This document shows positions 57,918-64,000 of a stretch of 64,000 bases of DNA, in pieces; the stretch's first letter is position 1; each line of letters starts with the position of its first letter. The stretch lies in the NCBI GenBank assembly GCA_963765725.1, contig CAVXXI010000003.1:1116001-1180000 (forward strand), given 5' to 3'. The translations under genes and the position numbers were made by a program. Under the pieces are notes generated by a model. The model worked only from the letters and a program-made list of their open reading frames with translations. It had not been told where the DNA came from and did not search any database. The DNA is from DASQEH01 sp963765725. GTDB taxonomy: Bacteria; Actinomycetota; Actinomycetes; Propionibacteriales; Nocardioidaceae.

Positions 57918-58275
57918 GCCCACGCCGCTGCGCTATGAAGCCGCCGCGCCAGGCGAGCTGGTGCACGTGGACATCAAGAAGCTCGGCCGGATCCCGAACG
58001 GAGGTGGCTGGCGCATCTTCGGACGAGGGTCAGCGCAACACAAGCACACACAGGTAGTCACCCAACGCGCTGCTCGCGCTGGAGCGTCCCCCGCACGCGG
58101 CTACGTGTTTCTCCACCACGCCGTCGACGACCACTCCCGACTGGCCTACTCCGAACAACTCCTCGACGAACGCAAACAGACCGCAGCCGGTTTCTGGGTG
58201 AGAGCCCAGGCCTACTTCGCCGCCGCCGGGATCGCCGTGCAGGCCGTCATGACCGACAACGGCTCCTCACCTAGG
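57918..58275 (+). pseudogene. remnant of an IS481-family transposase
   Basis: ELVHVDIKKLGRIPNGGGWR, then HHAVDDHSRLAYSEQLLDE and VQAVMTDNGS are the core DDE parts of IS481-like transposases. The N-terminal HTH and the third acidic residue are missing. The sequence breaks off at the end of the cyclase-ATPase gene. About 110 bp upstream belong to the PLD gene's promoter side. Confidence 0.8.
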
Positions 58276-61200
58276 CGGTCGAGGTGGCGCCCTCGCGCAG
58301 GTCGCCGTAGCTCACCGGTAGAAGGCTCGCACGCTCGATCAGGGGCCCGGCGCCGAGTCGGGCCGCAATCGCCTGGGCCTCGGCGATCTCCACAGCCGCA
58401 GCGTCCACGCCCTCGCCGGCAGCGCGGTGCTCGGCGCTGTCGAGCATGGCGACCGCGAGGTGGTAGGGCGACCCGACCTCGCGGAACGCCTGAACGGCCG
58501 CGTCGAACGTGGCGCGGGCTGCCGGCTCGCCGCGTCGGGCCTGAGAGCGGGCGAGTAGGCGAAGCCGCTCGGCTCTCAGCACGCCCGGTACCTGCCCGGG
58601 CGGACGCTCGTCGATCCAGTCCAGCAGCTGTGAAAGCTCCTGCGAGAGGTCCAGGGCGAGCGCAGCGTCAACGGCGATGGGCCACGCCCAGCGGATGCCG
58701 TCGTGGCGGGGTCCGAGGATGGCCGCGTTGGCCAGGGCCTGCCGGGCGTAGGCGAATGCGCCGGCGTGGTCGGAGCCCGCTGCTGCAGCGGCGGCAAGTG
58801 CGGTAGCCGCCTCGGCCGCGTCCTGGGGGTCCTCGGTGTGCTGGCCTCGGACCATGGCCGGGAGCAGTGGTGCCAGGCCGGCGAGGTCGCCGCGCAAGGA
58901 CCGGACCAGCACGACCCCGTAGGTGATCGTGAGATCGTCGTCGGCACCCTCGAGGTCGGCCACATCGGAGTACACCTGCTCGATCTCGTCCCATTCCCCG
59001 AGCAGGAGCAGGGCCTGCATGAGGTTGCACGTAGCCGTGGAGAGCATGTACCAGCTCCCGGTCCGCCGCGCCTGCGCACTCGCGAGGCGGGACGCCTCCC
59101 TGGCCTCGCGGGGGGAGGTGGTGGTCACCGCGTCGGCGAGGTTGAGCAACGCCCGGCTGGTGGCCAGGCTGTCGTCCGCGATCTCGGCCAGGCGTACCCC
59201 TTCTCGCATGTTGGCGAGCGCCTGGGCCTGGCGCCCGGCGAAGCCGTGTCCGACGCCGCGCGTGACGAAAAGCTGGGCCAGCGTGGCCTCGGGCAGGTCG
59301 AGGTCCTGGGCGAGCGCGAGCGCCTCGCCGGAGGCTTGCGCGGCGATGACGTCGTGCCCGCGCAACGCCTCGAGAGTGGCGAGCACCTCGAGCGCCTTGA
59401 CCGTGTCGGCGGCCGGTTCGGACCGCAGCACGGCGAGTGCGTCGGGCAGGAGAGCAACCCCCTGCTCCGGTTGCCCGATGGCGCGAAGCTGTTCTGCCTC
59501 GCGCGTGGTGACCCGTGCGACGTCACGCGCCCGGCCGTGCCGGACGAACACCTCGCGCGCGCTGCGCAGGTACGCCAGGGCGCGATGCGAGTCGCCGCCG
59601 GCGCCCGCGGCCGTGCCCGCGTGCTCGCGTACGACGGCGGCCTCCTGCTCCGCCTCATCGGTGCCGATCGTCGAGAGCAGGAGCGCCGCCTTGTCGTACG
59701 CCGCGGCAGCTGCCAGCGGTGCGCCCGTGCGCAGGGCGCGGTCGGCGGCGCGGCTGAGCATCGCCACGGCCCGCTCGCGGATGCTGCCGGTGTCGGGATC
59801 GTCCGGCAGGGCGTCGAGGGCGGCGAGCAGATGGGCCGCGATGACCTCGGAGACCTCCTCGCTGTCGGCGAACGCCGACTCCAGGTACTCGGCGACCGCG
59901 AGGTGGCGCGCCTTGCGCTCCCGCCGTGCCAACGTGTCGTAGGCGACCTGGCGGAACATCGTCTGCACGAAGCCGTAGTGGCCCTGCTCCGGCGACAGCG
60001 GGTCGGCGCGTACGCCGAGCACCTCGCGCCGGAGGAGCTCGTTCAGCTGCCGCCGGACCTCGGCCTCGGGAAGGCCGCTCACGGCGACGAGCGCCTCGAC
60101 GGGGAAGCTACCGCCGAGCACCGCGGCGTCGGCGACGAGGGAACGGGCCGCCGGTTCGAGAGCATCCAGCCGTGCCGCCAGCAGGGACTGCAGCGTGGCT
60201 GGGACGCCCAGCTCGCCGATGTCGCCGACGAGCCGGTACACGCCCTCTCGAGGCTGTACGACATCGCGGTCCACCAGCATGCGTACTGTCTCCACGGCAT
60301 ACAGCGGTACCCCTTCGGCGCGGTCGGCGACGGCTGCCTTGGCCGCGGCGGGCATGCTCGGAACGAGGCCCTCGAGCAGTGCGTCGATCGACGTCGCGTC
60401 CAGGGCGTCCAGGGTCATCGTGGTCCCGTTCCGCCGGCCCGCACCCCAGCCCGGTCGGCGGTCCTGCAGATCGGGGCGTGCCATCGTGAGCACGAAGACG
60501 GGGACGTCCCTCGCCCAGTCGAGCAGGTGCTCGAGGAAGTCGAGGAAACCCGGGTCGGCGTTCTGCAGGTCCTCGACGAGAAGCACCACGGGATTGGAAC
60601 CGGCGAGCCGCTCGAAGAACAGCCGCCAGCCGGCGAAGAGCTCCTCGCGGGGGAGCGTGCGGACCTCGCCCGGCGGCGCGATGCCGAGCAGCTGGCCGAG
60701 TCGCGCGCTCACGTACTGGCGCTCGACTGGGTCGCCGAACCACTGCTCCACCCCGGTCGCCAGCTTCTCTGCCGCCACCGCGGTGCGGTCCTCCTCGGCG
60801 ATGCCGAGACGCTGCCTGACCATCTCGGCCAGCGCCCAGAACGCGACCCCCTCGCCGTACGAGAGGCACCGGCCGCGGTGCCAGGCCACCGAGTCGACCA
60901 GGCCGTCGATGTACTTCTCGAACTCCCAGCCGAGCCGCGACTTGCCGACCCCAGCGACTCCGGTGACGCTCACGAGGCGGGGCGCCCTGCGGTCGACGCA
61001 GGCGTGGAACAGCTCCTTCACGAGCCGGAGCTCGGTGTCCCGGCCGACGAACGGCGCCTCGAGGCCGTCGTGGCGCTGCGCCCCTCCGACGCCGGACAGG
61101 ATCGGGCCGGCCTGCCACAGCGGGATCGGATCTGCCTTCCCCTTCACGACGTGGTCGCCCGCCGGAGTGAAGCCGACCGCTGCGCGCGCCACGCGCCAGG

Positions 61201-61885
61201 TCCCTTCGTCGACGTAGACGGCACCGGGCCGGGCTGCCGTCTGTACGCGGGCTGCGGTGTTGACCGCGTCACCGGCGACCATCCCTTCCGAGGCGGCCCC
61301 GACGGTGACCGCGACGGGTCCGGTGACGACGCCGGCACGGGCGCGCAGGCCGTCGGCACCGGCCTCGTCCCCGAGGTGGGCGACGGCGTCGACGAGGTCG
61401 AGTCCCGCACGCACGGCGCGTTCGGCGTCCTCCTCGGTCGCCGTCGGCGTGCCCCACACGGCCATCACGGCGTCGCCGATGAACTTCTCGACGACGCCGC
61501 CGTAACGCCCGATCACGGTACGGGCCACCGTGAAGTACCGGGACAGCAGCTCCCGGACCTCTTCGGGATCCCTCGCCTCGGACAGGGAGGTGAAACCGAC
61601 CAGGTCGCAGAACAGCACGGAGCACACCCGTCGCTCGGCGACCAGGGTCGCGAGCGAGGGCTGGACGCTGTCGGCGGCGTCGGCCTGGTCCGGCACAGCC
61701 CGCGAGTGAGGTGACGGCGCCTGCGACGACGAAAGACGGGAGCCGCACTCGCCGCAGAAGTTCTTGCCGGCGGGGTTCGCTGCGCCGCAACTCGGACACG
61801 CGGGCGCCAGTGTCGCGCCGCACTCTCCGCAGAACCGGTTCCCGAGAGGGTTGTCGGTTCCGCACGCCGAGCACTGCATGTGCAC
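58271..61885 (-). CDS. zinc-ribbon / class III adenylate cyclase / AAA ATPase / TPR protein
   Basis: 1204 residues. Two zinc ribbons lie in residues 1-55 (CSACGTDN, CGECGATL, CPSCGAAN, CGECGSRL). A class III cyclase occupies about 85-265 with FCDLVGFTSLSE, KFIGDAVMAVWG and GDAVNTAARVQ, holding metal Asp, Asn and Arg residues. An AAA-type ATPase at about 300-560 has Walker A GVAGVGKSR and Walker B VVLLVEDLQNADP. TPR-like helices fill the rest. It probably makes cAMP in response to ATP and protein-partner signals. It ends where the IS481 remnant begins. Confidence 0.9.
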   Translation of the reverse strand: MHMQCSACGTDNPLGNRFCGECGATLAPACPSCGAANPAGKNFCGECGSRLSSSQAPSPHSRAVPDQADAADSVQPSLATLVAERRVCSVLFCDLVGFTSLSEARDPEEVRELLSRYFTVARTVIGRYGGVVEKFIGDAVMAVWGTPTATEEDAERAVRAGLDLVDAVAHLGDEAGADGLRARAGVVTGPVAVTVGAASEGMVAGDAVNTAARVQTAARPGAVYVDEGTWRVARAAVGFTPAGDHVVKGKADPIPLWQAGPILSGVGGAQRHDGLEAPFVGRDTELRLVKELFHACVDRRAPRLVSVTGVAGVGKSRLGWEFEKYIDGLVDSVAWHRGRCLSYGEGVAFWALAEMVRQRLGIAEEDRTAVAAEKLATGVEQWFGDPVERQYVSARLGQLLGIAPPGEVRTLPREELFAGWRLFFERLAGSNPVVLLVEDLQNADPGFLDFLEHLLDWARDVPVFVLTMARPDLQDRRPGWGAGRRNGTTMTLDALDATSIDALLEGLVPSMPAAAKAAVADRAEGVPLYAVETVRMLVDRDVVQPREGVYRLVGDIGELGVPATLQSLLAARLDALEPAARSLVADAAVLGGSFPVEALVAVSGLPEAEVRRQLNELLRREVLGVRADPLSPEQGHYGFVQTMFRQVAYDTLARRERKARHLAVAEYLESAFADSEEVSEVIAAHLLAALDALPDDPDTGSIRERAVAMLSRAADRALRTGAPLAAAAAYDKAALLLSTIGTDEAEQEAAVVREHAGTAAGAGGDSHRALAYLRSAREVFVRHGRARDVARVTTREAEQLRAIGQPEQGVALLPDALAVLRSEPAADTVKALEVLATLEALRGHDVIAAQASGEALALAQDLDLPEATLAQLFVTRGVGHGFAGRQAQALANMREGVRLAEIADDSLATSRALLNLADAVTTTSPREAREASRLASAQARRTGSWYMLSTATCNLMQALLLLGEWDEIEQVYSDVADLEGADDDLTITYGVVLVRSLRGDLAGLAPLLPAMVRGQHTEDPQDAAEAATALAAAAAAGSDHAGAFAYARQALANAAILGPRHDGIRWAWPIAVDAALALDLSQELSQLLDWIDERPPGQVPGVLRAERLRLLARSQARRGEPAARATFDAAVQAFREVGSPYHLAVAMLDSAEHRAAGEGVDAAAVEIAEAQAIAARLGAGPLIERASLLPVSYGDLREGATSTA

Positions 61886-61894
61886 CCCTTCGCC

Positions 61895-62797
61895 TCAGGG
61901 AGAACGGTAGATGTGGTCCGGTCTGCGATCAATCGCAGGCCCGGCTCGCCGGGCCGTGGCGGCGTCGTCGCCGAGGACGACGTCGCCCTCGTGCCCCACC
62001 ACCGTGGGCGGGCAGCCACTCCCGGCGATCTCAGCCGCCATGGCGTCGACGTCGTCGTCGGTACGCGCGGGGGCGTGGTGGACGAGGACCAGTCGACCGG
62101 CACGCGCCTCGGTGGCGAGGCGACAGATCTCACTGAGAGTGGCGTGGCCGTAGGCATGGGCGGTCTCACGCTCGGAGTCGCGGAACATGGCGCCGTGGCA
62201 CAGCACGTCGACCTCGCGGGCCAGCTCCAGGCCCGGTTCCTGGTCGATCGCCGGATGATGGTCGGGCAGGTAGGCCAGGCTCTCGCCGTCGGCCTCGACG
62301 CGGAACCCGAACGTCCGCCCGCCCTTGTGGGGGATCTCCACTGCGGTGACCTGACATCCGCCGGCGGTGAACGTACCGGGAGCGATCGCCTCGAAGCTCC
62401 ACTCGCCGCGCAGCCCTTCGGGGCGGATCGGGAAGTGGGGCGGTGACATCGAGCCGGCGAGCAGCTCGGCTGCCGAACCGACGCGGTCCGGGGAGGCGTC
62501 GCCCTGGGCCGGCAGCAGCAGGCGTACCCGTGCGTCGTCTCGGTCTCCGGCGGCGAAGAACGGCAGACCCTGTACGTGGTCCCAGTGCAGATGCGTGAGC
62601 AGGAGATCTCCCACGAAGGCGTTGCCGTTCAGCTGGCGGGTCACCGACGACAGACCGGTCCCTGCGTCCAGGAGGAGAGTAGGAGAGTCGTGGCCGGACG
62701 GGGTGATGGCGACGCACGACGTGTTGCCGCCGACGCGCAGGAAGCTCTGCCCCGGCGCAGGCGTCGAGCCGCGAACGCCGTGCAGAACGACCCGCAT
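61895..62797 (-). CDS. MBL-fold metallohydrolase
   Basis: 300 residues from ATG 62797 (MRVVLHGVRGSTPAP). The metallo-beta-lactamase motif is THLHWDHVQGLPFF. Later ligands appear in CHGAMF, YGHATLSE and VHHAPARTDDDV. GGNTSC matches cAMP/cGMP phosphodiesterase-like or RNase Z-like MBL proteins. It lies 10 bp upstream of the cyclase gene on the same strand, which raises the possibility that it degrades the cyclic nucleotide (inference). The open frame running upstream to 63199 is repeat DNA. Confidence 0.85.
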   Translation of the reverse strand: MRVVLHGVRGSTPAPGQSFLRVGGNTSCVAITPSGHDSPTLLLDAGTGLSSVTRQLNGNAFVGDLLLTHLHWDHVQGLPFFAAGDRDDARVRLLLPAQGDASPDRVGSAAELLAGSMSPPHFPIRPEGLRGEWSFEAIAPGTFTAGGCQVTAVEIPHKGGRTFGFRVEADGESLAYLPDHHPAIDQEPGLELAREVDVLCHGAMFRDSERETAHAYGHATLSEICRLATEARAGRLVLVHHAPARTDDDVDAMAAEIAGSGCPPTVVGHEGDVVLGDDAATARRAGPAIDRRPDHIYRSP

Positions 62798-62910
62798 CAG
62801 ACGCCGCCGCGAGAGCTGTACTGCATGTCGCGCGACTCCCTTCCCGGGTCGGCCGGCCCGCCCAGGCCCGTCCGGCCGCCTCGCCAGCCTGTCCCGCAGC
62901 CTAGCCAGGT

Positions 62911-63086
62911 GTCCGGTCGAGTGGGCGAGGATGTCCGCTCCAGCGGGCGCAAATGTCCGGTCGAGTGGGCGCAAATGTCCGGTCGAGTGGGCGCAAATGT
63001 CCGGTCGAGTGGGCGCAGATGTCTGGTGGAGTGGGCGCAGATGTCCGGTCGAGGAGGCGAGGATGTCGGGCCGAGCGGGCGAGGCA
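62911..63086. repeat. tandem array A: eight 22-bp units
   Basis: Units start at 62911, 62933, 62955, 62977, 62999, 63021, 63043 and 63065. The common unit begins GTCCGGTCGAGTGGGC and ends GCAAAT, GCAGAT or GAGGAT. The third and fourth copies are identical. There are no spacers. Confidence 0.95.
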
Positions 63087-63241
63087 GTCCAGGCACGCTC
63101 GACCGGACATTCCAGGCCCGCTCGAGGCGACATTCCTGCCCGCTCGAGGCGACATTCCGGCCCGCTCGAGGCGACATTCCTGCCCGCTCGAGGCGACATT
63201 CCTGCCCGCTCGAGGCGACATTCCTGCCCGCTCGACGCCGG
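63087..63241. repeat. tandem array B: seven units of 22-23 bp, inverted relative to array A
   Basis: Units start at 63087, 63109, 63132, 63154, 63176, 63198 and 63220. The common unit begins ATTCCTGCCCGCTCG and ends AGGCGAC. Its reverse complement begins GTCGCCTCGAGCGGGC, matching array A at most positions. The two arrays meet head-to-head near 63087. Confidence 0.95.
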
Positions 63242-63250
63242 GGGATTACC

Positions 63251-63994
63251 TCAGCGGTGCTTGCGGCGGCCGGAGTGGCGAGGGCGCTCGAGCACAACGA
63301 AGTCGTCCCAGGTGATGCCTCGCAGCGAGTCCCGGTTCAGCAGGCCGTGCCAGATCGGCCGGCTGCGGTCCTCCTGCTCCGCCTTGAACGTCGACTGCTT
63401 GCCGGCGTTGTCGCCGAAGTAGGCGCCGTGCTCCTGCAGGGTCCTGGCGATCACCATGCCCGCAGGCGACATGCCCCGCTTGCCGAGGTCGATGTGCCGG
63501 CTGAGCGCGATCCGCTCGCCCTCGGCGCCGAACCCGTTCAAGCCTCCCTCGCAGGAGACCATCGGGTTACAGAACCCGTCGGCGGAGTTGGTCTCCGTCA
63601 TGAACAGGTGCAGGACGTGACCGAGCCCGGTGCGGTTCGCGAGGCCGAAGTCCATCAGGTCCTTGCGGATCACCATCGCGTCGGCGATGCGTCCCCGCCC
63701 GGTGAAGTTCCGCCGGTCGTCGCTCCGCGGGTTGAAGCAGGTGAGGCCGTTCGAGGAGTGGTAGGTGATCCCGGCGGTCTTGACGTGGATGAGGTGGTGA
63801 CCGGCGACGGTGGCGCCCGACCCGAACACCGTGTATCCCGACGCGCGGTCGATGACACAGAAGGGTGAGTCGTGCGTCCCGGTCAACATCGAGCCGAACC
63901 AGTCGGGCGCATGGAAGCCACGCGAGTTCAAGATCGCGCACTTCCGGTCCATGCTCCCGGTGAGCCTCCAGACGGGGTCTTGCCGCGAGCCCAT
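63251..63994 (-). CDS. conserved hypothetical protein, possibly incomplete at its N-terminus
   Basis: At least 247 residues; ATG 63994 is close to the window edge and the true start may lie further upstream. Features seen are LTGTHDSPFCVIDRASGYTV, ITYHSSNGLTCFNP, GLGHVLHLFMTETNS, GFGAEGERIAL and LQEHGAYFGDNAG. It resembles a set of secreted actinobacterial proteins without known function. Several conserved-looking Cys, His and Glu residues hint at an enzyme. Its stop lies 10 bp after the repeat array. Confidence 0.62.
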   Translation of the reverse strand: MGSRQDPVWRLTGSMDRKCAILNSRGFHAPDWFGSMLTGTHDSPFCVIDRASGYTVFGSGATVAGHHLIHVKTAGITYHSSNGLTCFNPRSDDRRNFTGRGRIADAMVIRKDLMDFGLANRTGLGHVLHLFMTETNSADGFCNPMVSCEGGLNGFGAEGERIALSRHIDLGKRGMSPAGMVIARTLQEHGAYFGDNAGKQSTFKAEQEDRSRPIWHGLLNRDSLRGITWDDFVVLERPRHSGRRKHR

Positions 63995-64000
63995 CGCGTA

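Noticed and set aside
62798..63199. N-terminal extension of the MBL protein with SPRAG/ECRLERAG repeats
   Set aside because: The extension only translates the 22-bp repeats; the conserved MBL start MRVVLHGVRGS lies at 62797.
62911..63241. CRISPR array
   Set aside because: Units follow one another with no spacers, the period is 22 bp, the array turns round in the middle, and no cas genes are present.

Overview
This window is high-GC DNA from an actinobacterium, most likely a Nocardioidaceae-type member of the Propionibacteriales. The evidence is the gene order prfB - ftsE - ftsX - M23 peptidase - smpB - ssrA, the tmRNA tag ANSTRTNFALAA, a 1620-residue NAD-glutamate dehydrogenase, Rv3235/LysM/BldC-like neighbours, bacterial Ku and a DUF222/HNH gene. 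No replication, rRNA or tRNA genes were seen; the only stable RNA found is tmRNA.

Left part (1-27 kb) is ordinary chromosomal backbone. It holds an Rv3235-family/LysM pair, a BldC-like DNA-binding protein, and a SAF-domain protein with a MinD/CpaE-like ATPase (Tad-pilus-type parts). Next come a cupredoxin-like lipoprotein with a polytopic membrane protein, Ku, the glutamate-semialdehyde dehydrogenase PruA, tryptophan 2,3-dioxygenase, a DHA2 drug exporter, NAD-glutamate dehydrogenase and an ABC-2 exporter. The division and trans-translation block prfB/ftsE/ftsX/M23/smpB/ssrA follows. PruA makes glutamate from proline catabolism and the large GDH deaminates glutamate, so the two form a plausible amino-acid catabolic pair. 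A dense patch of single-base indels crosses prfB, the next gene and the start of ftsE. Because the protein sequence is preserved across changing frames, this looks like poor base quality rather than gene death.

Downstream of tmRNA (27.4-37.6 kb) is a compact metabolic cluster. It holds an MTA-phosphorylase-like enzyme, an NAD epimerase with an internal CxxC insert, a GT2 glycosyltransferase, a short DUF2064-like protein, a response regulator and a histidine kinase. Facing it on the other strand are a GT-C-like membrane protein, a small membrane protein, a cytochrome-b561-type membrane domain fused to a sulfite-oxidase-type molybdopterin domain, and a DUF2064-methyltransferase fusion. The set suggests a regulated pathway making or modifying a sugar or nucleoside-derived product; this is inference.

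From about 38 to 52.5 kb the DNA is mosaic and partly less GC-rich. It contains two Tat-exported ferritin-like paralogues, a LamG-type secreted protein, a secreted metallophosphoesterase, a GAF-ANTAR regulator and a diguanylate cyclase. It also holds a truncated tyrosine recombinase, two coupled unknown genes (one with beta-helix-like repeats), and Cys-rich unknown genes with a duplicated domain. Remnants include IS3 and alcohol-dehydrogenase fragments and a 175-bp stray copy of the phosphoesterase gene. This is accessory, repeatedly rearranged DNA.

The right end (52.5-64 kb) is dominated by cell-envelope functions: a CDP-glycerol glycerophosphotransferase-like enzyme, a lipoprotein coupled to a beta-propeller/FnIII protein, and a secreted PLD-like protein. 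After an IS481 remnant come a 1204-residue zinc-ribbon/adenylate-cyclase/AAA/TPR protein, an MBL-fold hydrolase, two inverted arrays of a 22-bp repeat, and a secreted protein of unknown function that runs close to the window edge.
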